8,405 bases of DNA from Candidatus Iainarchaeum sp. (GTDB lineage Archaea; Iainarchaeota; Iainarchaeia; JAADDC01). Positions within the stretch are counted from its first letter, which is position 1. Each line of letters opens with the position of its first letter. Below are positions 1-5,983 of this stretch, one piece after another. The notes beneath the pieces were generated by a model. The model searched no databases and was not told the origin of the DNA. It saw only the letters and a program-made list of their open reading frames with translations. The stretch is from the NCBI GenBank assembly GCA_013154145.1, contig JAADDC010000051.1, forward strand, positions 1-8,405, read 5' to 3'. Both the position numbers and the translations under genes were made by a program.

Positions 1-68
1 GTAGGAAGCAATAAAAACCTATCTCTGCTGGATATGGTGGGGGTCAGAAATCCCCGGAGGATGATGGG
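1..68 (+). promoter_or_regulatory. End of an upstream gene (possible) and leader of uS17
   Basis: This is the only non-coding stretch of any size in the window. Read in the uS17 frame, the first bases give Arg-Lys-Gln and a TAA stop at 12-14, which could be the tail of the preceding gene; in related archaea that place is held by uL29 or the RNase P protein Rnp1, but three codons cannot identify it. Bases 15-68 then hold an AT-rich patch (AATAAAAA, about 10-17), a possible hairpin (39-44 pairing with 50-55 around a five-base loop), and a Shine-Dalgarno GGAGG at 56-60, eight bases before the uS17 ATG. The AT-rich patch could be a weak TATA-like element for an internal promoter, with a transcript start near 38-41, but this is inference. 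The Shine-Dalgarno element is clear; the rest is suggestive. Confidence 0.45.
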
Positions 69-431
69 ATGGCAAAGACGCTGGTTATCGGTGGAGAGGT
101 TCTGAAGCCACCCGAGGGCGTCGAGTGCAACGACAAGAAGTGTCCCTACCACGGCGACGTGAGGGTGAGGGGACAGGTCTTAGTGGGCAAGGTCATCTCC
201 GACCGAATGGACCGAACGGTCACCATCCTCCGGGAGGGCGTTGTCTACGTCCCCAAGTACGAGCGATACATGCGCGTTTCCTACAAGCTCCACGCCCATA
301 ATCCCCCCTGTATCAACGCCAAGGCCGGCGACATCGTTCTCGTGGGCGAAACCCGGAAGCTCGCCAAGACCGTTTCCTTCGTCGTTCTGAAGGTCATAAA
401 GAGGGCCGGAGAAGGTGGTGAGGCCAAATGA
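69..431 (+). CDS. rps17: Small subunit ribosomal protein uS17 (S17P)
   Basis: uS17 is an OB-fold protein that binds 16S rRNA early in assembly of the small subunit. The 120-residue protein has the archaeal/eukaryotic N-terminal signature with C20 and C25 followed by Pro-Tyr-His-Gly, then an RG-containing strand, KYERY (63-67) and HNPPC (77-81), which are typical of the archaeal and eukaryotic S11/S17 group. The C-terminal strand ends in GETRKLAKT (93-101), where many relatives have ECRPLSKT or ETRPLSKT as I recall; the K-L-A variant is mildly unusual. The ATG at 69 is preceded by GGAGG at 56-60. ATG triplets at 61 and 64 lie too close to this element and are out of frame. The stop overlaps the uL14 start as ATGA, so the two genes are probably translationally coupled. 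Confidence 0.97.
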   Translation: MAKTLVIGGEVLKPPEGVECNDKKCPYHGDVRVRGQVLVGKVISDRMDRTVTILREGVVYVPKYERYMRVSYKLHAHNPPCINAKAGDIVLVGETRKLAKTVSFVVLKVIKRAGEGGEAK

Positions 432-826
432 AGGCCATAGGATCTTCTATTACCAAGGGTATCCAGGTGGGCACCCGCCTGGTCTGCGCCGACAACACGG
501 GCGCCAAGGAGCTCAAGATGATCGGTGTTATAGGCTTCAAGGGCAGGAAGCGGCGCAGGCCCGAGGCGGGCGTCGCCGACAGGATCATCGTCTCCGTCAC
601 CAAGGGCAAGCCCGACATGAAGGGCAAGGTGTTCCACGCTGTGGTCATCCGACAGCGCAAGGAGTTCCGCAGGCCCGACGGCACGAGGGTGATGTTCGAG
701 GACAACGCGGCGGTCATCGTCAACGAGAAGGGCGAGCCCCGCGGCACCGAGATCAAGGGTCCCGTGGCCAGGGAAGTGGGTGAGCGCTTCCCCAAGATCG
801 TGAGGATAGCGTCGGTGGTAGTATGA
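428..826 (+). CDS. rpl14: Large subunit ribosomal protein uL14 (L14P)
   Basis: uL14 sits at the subunit interface of the large subunit, where it contacts 23S rRNA and takes part in intersubunit bridges and in docking of GTPase and anti-association factors. The protein has 132 residues, the usual archaeal length. It shows the hallmark ADNTGAKEL segment (21-29), the basic loop [17 protein letters not shown] (37-53), the central [13 protein letters not shown] segment (73-85), [10 protein letters not shown] (90-99) and the conserved C-terminal IKGPVAREV (109-117). The start ATG overlaps the uS17 stop (ATGA, 428-431), with GGTGGTGAG a few bases upstream as ribosome binding site. The gene is intact and its 3' end overlaps uL24 by four bases. 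Confidence 0.98.
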   Translation: MKAIGSSITKGIQVGTRLVCADNTGAKELKMIGVIGFKGRKRRRPEAGVADRIIVSVTKGKPDMKGKVFHAVVIRQRKEFRRPDGTRVMFEDNAAVIVNEKGEPRGTEIKGPVAREVGERFPKIVRIASVVV

Positions 827-1167
827 GGAAGGTAGGGTCCCAGCCAAGGAAGCAGAGGCGTTTCCTCTTCAAGGCACCCCTTCACATCAGGCAAAAACTG
901 GTCTCTGCCCCCCTCTCCAAGGAACTGAGAAAGGAGCTGGGCTTCAGGTCCCTTCCGGTCCGCAAGGGCGACACCGTGAGGATCATGAGGGGCAAGTTTA
1001 GGGGGCACGAGGGCAAGGTCATTGGCGTCTCCCTCAAGAGGATGCGAATCTTCGTGGAGGGGGCCACCCTCAAGCGCTCCGACGGCAGGGAGGTCCCCTA
1101 TCCCATTCACCCCTCCAAGGTCCTGATCATCGACGTGGACCGCAGCGACGAAAGGAGGTTTAGATAA
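823..1167 (+). CDS. rpl24: Large subunit ribosomal protein uL24 (L24P)
   Basis: uL24 is an early-binding large subunit protein that nucleates folding of 23S rRNA domain I and lies near the polypeptide exit tunnel. At 114 residues it is close to the usual archaeal length of about 120. The N-terminal archaeal/eukaryotic extension carries [18 protein letters not shown] (19-36). The KOW-type SH3 core follows: [23 protein letters not shown] (44-66), then FVEG (77-80) and PIHPSKVLI (94-102). The ATG at 823 overlaps the uL14 stop as ATGA, with GGTGGT upstream. Its TAA stop shares one base with the ATG of eS4 (TAATG). The basic C-terminus carries GGAGG (bases 1153-1157 region), which probably serves as the eS4 ribosome binding site. 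Confidence 0.97.
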   Translation: MRKVGSQPRKQRRFLFKAPLHIRQKLVSAPLSKELRKELGFRSLPVRKGDTVRIMRGKFRGHEGKVIGVSLKRMRIFVEGATLKRSDGREVPYPIHPSKVLIIDVDRSDERRFR

Positions 1168-1892
1168 TGGCGAGGGTAGGAGGAGGCAGGAGGCACCTCA
1201 AGAGGATCGCCGCTCCCAAGTCCTGGAAGATCAAGAGGAAGAGCCGCTTCGGCGTTTGGGTTACCAAACCCTCTCCCGGGCCCCACCCCCAGGAGCGCTC
1301 CATCCCCCTGAGGATACTGGTGAGGGACTACCTGGGGCTGGCCCGGAACGCCCGGGAAGCCGACTTCATCATCAAGAGGGGAGAGATCCTCGTGGACGGC
1401 AAGGTCCGCAAGGACCCCAAGTTCCCCGTGGGTCTCTTTGACGTGGTGGAGATCCCCAAGGTGGAGAAGGTCTACAGGATCATACTCGACGAGAAGGGGC
1501 GCCTCGTCCCCAAGGAGATCTCCGAGAGCGAGAAGGGCTACAAGATCGTGAGGATCGAGAGGAAGAAGATGGTGAGGGGAGGGAGGGTACAGCTAGGCAC
1601 CCACGATGGTAGGAGCTTCCTCCTTAAGGAGACAGATCTCAAGCCCGGGGACGTCCTCAAGATCGAGGTGCCCTCCCAGAACATCGTCGAGTCCTACAAG
1701 CTGGAGCCCGGCAACCTCGTCTACATCCTTTCCGGCCGGCACGCGGGCACCATCGGCACCGTCAAGGAGATCGAGAAGGGAGACCTCCTCAGGCCCACCC
1801 TCGTGAAGGTAGAAGTCGGCGGGGAAACCATCGAGACGGCCAAACGCAACGTCTTCGTGGTGGGCCGCAACGCACCTGTCATAACGCTGTGA
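1167..1892 (+). CDS. rps4e: Small subunit ribosomal protein eS4 (S4E)
   Basis: eS4 is found in archaea and eukaryotes but not in bacteria, and binds 16S rRNA on the small subunit body. The protein has 241 residues, normal for the family. Visible parts are the N-terminal HLKRIAAPKSW (10-20), an S4-type RNA-binding region (about 44-95, with ILVRDYLGLARNAREA and GEILVDGKVRKDPKFPVGL), a central beta domain (about 100-175), and a KOW motif near residues 178-205 (PGNLVYILSGRHAGTIGTV). The C-terminal NVFVVGRNAPVITL is also typical. The start is fixed by the TAATG junction with uL24 and by GGAGG about nine bases upstream. Its presence is one of the main reasons for calling the window archaeal. I see no truncation or frameshift. 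Confidence 0.97.
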   Translation: MARVGGGRRHLKRIAAPKSWKIKRKSRFGVWVTKPSPGPHPQERSIPLRILVRDYLGLARNAREADFIIKRGEILVDGKVRKDPKFPVGLFDVVEIPKVEKVYRIILDEKGRLVPKEISESEKGYKIVRIERKKMVRGGRVQLGTHDGRSFLLKETDLKPGDVLKIEVPSQNIVESYKLEPGNLVYILSGRHAGTIGTVKEIEKGDLLRPTLVKVEVGGETIETAKRNVFVVGRNAPVITL

Positions 1893-1897
1893 GGTGA
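1893..1897 (+). promoter_or_regulatory. Shine-Dalgarno GGTGA deciding the uL5 start
   Basis: GGTGA follows directly after the eS4 TGA stop. An in-frame GTG at 1894 lies inside this motif, so it is unlikely to be the start codon. The motif sits five bases before ATG 1903 and fourteen before ATG 1912, which favours 1903. The same TGAGGTGA arrangement of stop and ribosome binding site recurs before uS8 and uL6. Confidence 0.75.
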
Positions 1898-1902
1898 AAG
1901 GG

Positions 1903-2424
1903 ATGAACCCCATGAGGGCCATCAGGGTCGAGAAGGTGACGCTGAACATCGGTGTGGGCGAGCCCGGCGAGAGACTGGAGAAGGCAGAGGAGGTCATAAG
2001 GAGGGTGCTCGCCCTGGCAGGCATCGAGCAGAAGCCCGTGAGGACCAAGGCCAAGGTGAGGGTTCAGCGCTGGGGTATTAGGCCTGGTCTCCCCATCGGC
2101 GTGAAGGTCACCGTGAGGGGAAAGAAGGCCTACGAGCTCTTGAAGCTCCTCTTTAAGGCCGTCGAGAACAAGATCTCCTCCCGCTCCTTCGATCCACTGG
2201 GTAACTTTTCCTTCGGCATCCGCGAGTACATCGACATCCCCGGGATGAAGTACGACCCGGCCATAGGCATCTACGGCATGGACGTGACGGTCACACTTGA
2301 GAGACCCGGCTACAGGGTAAAGAGGAGGAAAAGGAAGAGGAGCAAGGTGGGCAAGAGGCACCTGATAACCAAGGATGAAGCCATCGACTTTGTTAAAGAA
2401 ACTTTCGGTGTGGAGGTTGTGTAG
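1903..2424 (+). CDS. rpl5: Large subunit ribosomal protein uL5 (L5P)
   Basis: uL5 is part of the 5S RNP with uL18 and 5S rRNA in the central protuberance and contacts P-site tRNA. Started at ATG 1903 it has 173 residues and begins Met-Asn-Pro-Met-Arg, which matches the NPMR start seen in archaeal uL5. A longer GTG start at 1894 would lie within the Shine-Dalgarno motif and adds only three residues. Family hallmarks are KVTLNIGVGEPGERLEKAE (11-29), QKPVRTKAK (43-51), WGIRPGLPIGVKVTVRG (57-73), the SFGIREYIDIPGMKYDP segment (103-119) and GMDVTVTLERPGYRV (125-139). A highly basic stretch follows (140-152). The TAG stop is one base before the uS14 ATG, and GGAGG in its final codons (2412-2416) serves uS14. 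Confidence 0.96.
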   Translation: MNPMRAIRVEKVTLNIGVGEPGERLEKAEEVIRRVLALAGIEQKPVRTKAKVRVQRWGIRPGLPIGVKVTVRGKKAYELLKLLFKAVENKISSRSFDPLGNFSFGIREYIDIPGMKYDPAIGIYGMDVTVTLERPGYRVKRRKRKRSKVGKRHLITKDEAIDFVKETFGVEVV

Positions 2425-2425
2425 T

Positions 2426-2581
2426 ATGGGGAAGAGGCGACCTCGAGCCCGGCACGGGAAGAACGTCAAGTGCATGAGGTGTGGTAGGGCGCAGGCCGTC
2501 ATCAGGAAGTACGGCCTCATGCTCTGCAGGCAGTGCTTCAAGTTGGTGGCCGAGGAGCTGGGCTTCAGGAACTACTACTGA
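2426..2581 (+). CDS. rps14: Small subunit ribosomal protein uS14, zinc-binding type (S14P)
   Basis: uS14 binds the 3' major domain of 16S rRNA in the small subunit head. The protein has 51 residues, typical of the short zinc-ribbon form found in archaea and some bacteria. C16-x2-C19 and C34-x2-C37 form the zinc site, within CMRCG and CRQCF. The core IRKYGLMLCRQCF and the ending ELGFRNYY are characteristic. An in-frame ATG further upstream (2375) lies inside uL5 and would add 17 residues unlike the family; ATG 2426 has GGAGG nine bases ahead and gives the expected length, so I chose it. The N-terminus is strongly basic (GKRRPRARHGK) and probably reaches into rRNA. Confidence 0.95.
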   Translation: MGKRRPRARHGKNVKCMRCGRAQAVIRKYGLMLCRQCFKLVAEELGFRNYY

Positions 2582-2590
2582 GGTGATGCC

Positions 2591-2983
2591 ATGACGAGGC
2601 TGGACCCCCTGGCAGATGCCCTGATGGCCATCAACAACGCCGAGAAGGCCGGAAAGAGAGAAATCATAGTGTACCCGGCCTCCAAGCTCCTCCTTCGCGT
2701 CCTCGAGATCCTTCAGAAGCACGGCTATATCGAGGAGTTCGAGTTCATTGACGACGGCAGGGAGGGGATGGTGAGGATAAAGTTGGCGGGGCGCATCGTC
2801 AGCGCCGGCGCCATCAAGCCCCGGTTCCCCGTCAGCAAGGACGAGTGGACCAAGTGGGAGCAGAGGTACCTCCCCGCCCGCGGCATAGGCATACTCATCG
2901 TTTCCACTCCCCAAGGATTGATGACCAACGAGGAGGCCAAGCAGAAGGGCATAGGCGGGAGGCTCATAGCCTACGTGTACTGA
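2591..2983 (+). CDS. rps8: Small subunit ribosomal protein uS8 (S8P)
   Basis: uS8 is a primary 16S rRNA binder in the central domain of the small subunit; in bacteria it also represses its own operon. The 130-residue protein has the archaeal length. Visible hallmarks are [17 protein letters not shown] (6-22), [21 protein letters not shown] (27-47), a middle segment with IKPRFPV (75-81), and the C-terminal RNA-binding region [21 protein letters not shown] (96-116) with STPQGLM in place of the more common STS-type turn. It ends [10 protein letters not shown]. The ATG at 2591 is preceded by GGTGA at 2582-2586, right after the uS14 stop, with a nine-base gap between genes. Confidence 0.97.
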   Translation: MTRLDPLADALMAINNAEKAGKREIIVYPASKLLLRVLEILQKHGYIEEFEFIDDGREGMVRIKLAGRIVSAGAIKPRFPVSKDEWTKWEQRYLPARGIGILIVSTPQGLMTNEEAKQKGIGGRLIAYVY

Positions 2984-2992
2984 GGTGACAGG

Positions 2993-3538
2993 ATGTTCAG
3001 GGTCCAGTGGGAGATCGAGGTGCCCGAGGGCGTCAGCGTAGAGGTGGATGGAACGAAGGTGAGGGTGAGCGGGCCCCTGGGCACCCTCGAGAGGGACTTC
3101 GCCAAGACGCCCGGCGTGATCATAGAGAAGAAGGACGGAAAGGTCGTCGTGAGGGCCAAGACCACCCGCCGGAAGCACAGGGCCAACGCGGGCACCGTGG
3201 CGGCCCACATCAAGAACATGGTGATGGGCGTCCAAAAGCCCTGGAAGTACGTGCTCCACATCGTTTACGCCCACTTCCCCATGAAGGTGGAGGTCAAGGG
3301 GGACAAGGTCATAATCACGAACCTCAGGGGCGCCAAGACGCCCATAGAGGTGCCCATCGTTCCCAACACGAAGGTGGAGGTCAAGGGCAAGGAGGTCATC
3401 GTCACCTCCACCGACAAGGAGGCCGCCGGCATCATGGCCGGCCGCCTGGAGATCGCCACGAAACTACCACCGGAGTTTGACCAGCGCAAGTTCCAGGACG
3501 GCATATACATCGTCGAGAAGGGGGTCTGGGGAGAGTGA
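2993..3538 (+). CDS. rpl6: Large subunit ribosomal protein uL6 (L6P)
   Basis: uL6 lies near the factor-binding site and sarcin-ricin loop of the large subunit. The 181-residue protein consists of two similar alpha-beta domains, as is normal. Domain one covers about 8-80, with VEVDGTKVRVSGPLGTLERDF (16-36) and the helix KHRANAGTVAAHIKNMVMGV (61-80). Domain two covers about 85-181, with FPMKVEVKGDKVIITNLRG (95-113) and KEVIVTSTDKEAAG (133-146), then RKFQDGIYIVEKG (165-177). An exact 18-base repeat encodes KVEVKG twice in domain two. ATG 2993 has GGTGA a few bases before it, immediately after the uS8 stop. The end overlaps eL32 by four bases (GTGA). Confidence 0.97.
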   Translation: MFRVQWEIEVPEGVSVEVDGTKVRVSGPLGTLERDFAKTPGVIIEKKDGKVVVRAKTTRRKHRANAGTVAAHIKNMVMGVQKPWKYVLHIVYAHFPMKVEVKGDKVIITNLRGAKTPIEVPIVPNTKVEVKGKEVIVTSTDKEAAGIMAGRLEIATKLPPEFDQRKFQDGIYIVEKGVWGE

Positions 3539-3885
3539 ACGTCGTGAGGCTCATAAAGAAGAAGAGGCGCTTCAAGTTCCTCAGGCAGAGGACCCCTGGC
3601 AAGCGAAGGCTGAAGATGAGCTGGAGGAAGCCCAGGGGCATTGACTCCCCCAAGCGCATAGAGAGGAAGGAAAAGGGAAGGGTCGTCAAGATCGGCTACA
3701 GGACGCCCAAGCTCATAAGGGGGCTACATCCCTCTGGCTTCCCCGAGGTCATCGTTCACAACCCCTCCGAGCTGGAGGGCCTCAAGGACGTGGTCATCAG
3801 GATTGGCAGGACCGTCGGAAGGAAGAAGCGGATGGAGATCGTTAAGAGGGCCGAGGAGCTCGGTCTGAGGGTGATCAATCCATGA
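3535..3885 (+). CDS. rpl32e: Large subunit ribosomal protein eL32 (L32E)
   Basis: eL32 is an archaeal/eukaryotic large subunit protein that binds 23S rRNA on the solvent side. From a GTG start at 3535 it has 116 residues, a compact form without the N-terminal extension some archaeal homologues carry. Hallmarks are FLRQ (15-18), WRKPRGIDSPKR (30-41), and IGYRTPKLIRGLHPSGFPEV (53-72) followed by VHNPSEL (74-80). The start is uncertain. GTG 3535 forms a GTGA overlap with the uL6 stop, like the ATGA junctions elsewhere, but its purine-rich site GGGGAGA is directly adjacent. GTG 3544 would remove three residues and has GAGTGA at better spacing. Either way the conserved part is complete. Its last codons carry GGTGATC for eL19. 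Confidence 0.93.
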   Translation: MNVVRLIKKKRRFKFLRQRTPGKRRLKMSWRKPRGIDSPKRIERKEKGRVVKIGYRTPKLIRGLHPSGFPEVIVHNPSELEGLKDVVIRIGRTVGRKKRMEIVKRAEELGLRVINP

Positions 3886-4316
3886 AGGTGGACAGGGCCA
3901 TAGAACTCGTGGCATCCATGTACGGCGTGGGCAAGGAAAGGGTCTGGGTGGACCCAGACAGGATAGAGGAGGTGGCCTCCGCCCTCACCAAGGACGACCT
4001 CAGGAGGCTCATCGAGTTCGGTGTGATAAAGATACTCCAGAAGAAGGGCTACTCCCGCGTGAGGGCCCGGGAGCTCAAGCTCAAGAAAAAGAAGGGCCGC
4101 AGGAGGGGGCCCGGCTCCCGGAAGGGTACTCCGGGAGCAAGGCTGGATCCCAAGAAGGCCTGGATAACCAAGATCAGGGCCATCAGGAGGCTCCTGAAGA
4201 GGCTCAGGGAGAAGGGCGTCATAGATAGGAAAACCTACAGGAAGCTTTACAGGCAGGCAAAGGGCGGCTTCATCAGGAGCAAGGCCCACGTGATAGAGCT
4301 GATCGAGGGGAGGTAA
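3882..4316 (+). CDS. rpl19e: Large subunit ribosomal protein eL19 (L19E)
   Basis: eL19 is a helical archaeal/eukaryotic protein of the large subunit that can form a bridge to the small subunit. The protein has 144 residues, close to the archaeal norm of about 150. An N-terminal helical domain (1-55) holds VWVDPDRIEEV (21-31) and DDLRRLIEFGVI (38-49). The central basic hallmark KGRRRGPGSRKGT (71-83) is followed by a long basic helix (90-115) and the C-terminal YRQAKGGFIRSKAHV (123-137). The ATG overlaps the eL32 stop (ATGA, 3882-3885). A strong ribosome binding motif, GGTGATC at 3870-3876, lies five bases upstream. One base separates it from uL18, and its end carries GGGGAGG for that gene. Confidence 0.97.
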   Translation: MKVDRAIELVASMYGVGKERVWVDPDRIEEVASALTKDDLRRLIEFGVIKILQKKGYSRVRARELKLKKKKGRRRGPGSRKGTPGARLDPKKAWITKIRAIRRLLKRLREKGVIDRKTYRKLYRQAKGGFIRSKAHVIELIEGR

Positions 4317-4317
4317 G

Positions 4318-4899
4318 ATGGCGACGGGCGCGAACTACAGGGTTCCCCTGAGGAGGATAAGGGAGAGGAAGACCAACTACTGGAAGCGCATCGCTCTCAT
4401 CAAGTCAGGCCTCCCGAGACTCATTGTGAGGGTCTTCAACAACTCCATCGTCGTTCAGCTGGCCGAGTTCGATGAGAAGGGAGACAGGATCATCGCACAG
4501 GCCAACAGCCGGGAGCTCGTGAAGATGGGGTGGAAGGGACACCCGGCCAACACCCCGGCGGGATACCTCCTGGGCAGGCTCATAGCCAAGAGGGCCTTAG
4601 AGAAGGGGGTGAAGAAGGCCGTACTGGACATCGGCTTCCACACGCCCGTCCACGGCTCCACCATCTTCGCGGTCCTCAAGGGGGCCATCGACGGAGGCCT
4701 GGAGATCCCCCACTCGGAGGAGGCACTCCCCTCCGAGGAGAGGGTGAGGGGCGAGCACATCGCCACATACGCGAGAGCGTTAAAAGAACAATCCCCCGAA
4801 AAGTATGAGCGCCAGTTTGGCGGATACCTGAAGCGCGGCCTCAATCCGGAGGATCTACCCTCCCACTTTGACGAAATGCTCCAGAAGGTGAGCGCATGA
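4318..4899 (+). CDS. rpl18: Large subunit ribosomal protein uL18 (L18P)
   Basis: uL18 binds 5S rRNA and, with uL5, forms the 5S RNP of the central protuberance. The 193-residue protein has the longer archaeal form. The N-terminal part shows VPLRRIRERKTNYWKRIALI (9-28) and PRLIVRVFNNSIVVQL (33-48). The core includes GWKGHPANTPAGYLLGRLIA (71-90), LDIGFHTPVHGSTIFAVLKGA (103-123, family hallmark) and GLEIPHSEE (127-135). The archaeal C-terminal extension includes RVRGEHIATYA (142-152) and a helical tail with KYERQFGGYLKRG. ATG 4318 follows GGGGAGG at the eL19 stop. The 3' end overlaps uS5 as ATGA. Confidence 0.97.
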   Translation: MATGANYRVPLRRIRERKTNYWKRIALIKSGLPRLIVRVFNNSIVVQLAEFDEKGDRIIAQANSRELVKMGWKGHPANTPAGYLLGRLIAKRALEKGVKKAVLDIGFHTPVHGSTIFAVLKGAIDGGLEIPHSEEALPSEERVRGEHIATYARALKEQSPEKYERQFGGYLKRGLNPEDLPSHFDEMLQKVSA

Positions 4900-5531
4900 A
4901 GAAGAAGGACTGGGTGCCCAAGACCAAGCTCGGGAAACTGGTGGCCTCGGGCGAGATCAAGTCCATGGAGGAGGCCCTCGCCACCAACCTCCCGCTCTTG
5001 GAACCCGAGATCGTGGACATCCTTCTGCCGGATCTCAAGAGGGTGATATTAGAGAGAAGGATCACCGTGCGCGTGACGGACTCGGGAAGGAGAAGGTCCT
5101 ACCGGGTCACCGTGGCCGTTGGCAACGAGAACGGGTACGTGGGCGTGGGCACGGGCAAGGCCAAGGAGTACAGGGTGGCCCTGGACAAGGCCACCCGCAA
5201 CGCCAAGATCAACATCATCCGCGTCAGGAGGGGCTGTGGGTCCTGGGAGTGTGGCTGTGGGCTGCCCCACTCGGTGCCCTTCACCGTGGAGGGTAAGTCG
5301 GGCAGCGTGAGGGTGGTCCTGAAGCCCGCACCCAGGGGCGTCGGCCTTGTGGCCGCCGACGCCATCAAGCCCGTGCTCCAGCTGGCTGGCATCAAGGACG
5401 TCTGGAGCAAGGGTTACGGCAACACCCGCAGCACCGTCAACTTTGCCCTGGCCACCGTAGACGCCCTCAGGAAGACCTACTCGACGCGCCTGAGGGAAGA
5501 GGACCTCATGAAGGTAGGGGTGGACTGGTAA
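4896..5531 (+). CDS. rps5: Small subunit ribosomal protein uS5 (S5P)
   Basis: uS5 lies on the back of the small subunit at the mRNA entry side and affects decoding fidelity. The 211-residue protein has the archaeal form. A short N-terminal helical extension (WVPKTKLGKLV, EALATNLPLLEPEIVD) leads into the double-stranded-RNA-binding-like domain (about 48-112, including RSYRVTVAVGNENGYVGVGTGKAKE at 67-91). Next comes the cysteine-bearing archaeal/eukaryotic insert RRGCGSWECGCGLPHSVPF (111-129), with C114, C119 and C121. The C-terminal domain (130-195) contains LKPAPRGVGLVAADAIKPVL and DVWSKGYGNTRSTVNF. The ATG overlaps the uL18 stop, with GGTGA at 4887-4891. Its TAA shares a base with the uL30 ATG. 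Confidence 0.98.
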   Translation: MKKKDWVPKTKLGKLVASGEIKSMEEALATNLPLLEPEIVDILLPDLKRVILERRITVRVTDSGRRRSYRVTVAVGNENGYVGVGTGKAKEYRVALDKATRNAKINIIRVRRGCGSWECGCGLPHSVPFTVEGKSGSVRVVLKPAPRGVGLVAADAIKPVLQLAGIKDVWSKGYGNTRSTVNFALATVDALRKTYSTRLREEDLMKVGVDW

Positions 5532-5983
5532 TGGCGTGGGCCGTTGTGAGGGTGAGGGGTAGCGTCGGCGTCAAGGGGGACATAGAGGAGACCATGAGGA
5601 GGCTGAAGCTGACCCGCGTCAACCACGCCGTGGTCATCCCCGAGACGCCTGTCTATGAGGGCATGGTCAAGAAGGCCAAGGACTACATCACCTGGGGCGA
5701 AATCGACAAGGAAACCCTCGCGGAGCTCATACTCAGGAGAGGGGAGTTCATAGGTGGCGGAAGAGTCAGCAAGGAGGAGCTCGAGAAGCGCACAGGCATG
5801 AAGTTCGACGAGCTCCTGGACAGGGTCCTCTCCAACCAGTTCCACCTTCACAAGATCCTCAAGCCCTTCAGATTACATCCGCCCAGGAAGGGGTATAGGA
5901 GCATCAAGCAACCCTTCAAGGTGGGTGGTGCGCTGGGCTACAGGGGGGCCAAGATCAACGAGCTCCTGCGGAGGATGATATAA
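5531..5983 (+). CDS. rpl30: Large subunit ribosomal protein uL30 (L30P)
   Basis: uL30 is a large subunit protein contacting 23S rRNA domain II and the 5S RNP region. The 150-residue protein is the long archaeal form; bacterial versions stop near 60 residues. The ferredoxin-like core is AWAVVRVRGSVGVKGDIEETMRRLKL with RVNHAVVIPETPVYEGMVKKAKDYITWGEID (29-58). The archaeal extension continues with a helical segment (60-105) and ends RLHPPRKGYRSIKQPF and GGALGYRGAKINELLRRMI, which is characteristic. Start and stop are both set by TAATG junctions with uS5 and uL15. GGAGG at 5970-5974, inside the last codons, serves uL15. Confidence 0.97.
   Translation: MAWAVVRVRGSVGVKGDIEETMRRLKLTRVNHAVVIPETPVYEGMVKKAKDYITWGEIDKETLAELILRRGEFIGGGRVSKEELEKRTGMKFDELLDRVLSNQFHLHKILKPFRLHPPRKGYRSIKQPFKVGGALGYRGAKINELLRRMI

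Noticed and set aside
1..105. Open frame in frame 1 from the window edge to a TGA at 103-105
   Set aside because: It would overlap uS17 by 37 bases and its product does not look like uL29, Rnp1 or another expected neighbour. The frame ending in TAA at 12-14 is the simpler end for an upstream gene.
1894..1902. GTG at 1894 as the start of uL5
   Set aside because: It lies within the GGTGA ribosome binding motif. ATG 1903 gives correct spacing and the NPMR N-terminus of the family.
1900..1911. Hairpin placing the uL5 start codon in the loop (GGG pairing with CCC)
   Set aside because: Only three base pairs form and no extension is possible on either side, so it is too weak to be called a regulatory structure or an S8 binding site.
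2375..2425. ATG at 2375 as the start of uS14
   Set aside because: It would add 17 residues encoded inside uL5 and unlike uS14. ATG 2426 has GGAGG at good distance and gives the usual length.
2393..3274. Long open frame of 293 codons on the - strand across uS14, uS8 and uL6
   Set aside because: It is antisense to three recognised genes in GC-rich DNA where third-position G/C removes reverse-strand stops. Its protein is His-, Gly- and Leu-rich without a recognisable family.
3007..3480. Open frame of 157 codons in a second + frame inside uL6
   Set aside because: Shadow frame; its product is low-complexity Gly-Arg-His-Gln sequence, while uL6 is intact in the true frame.
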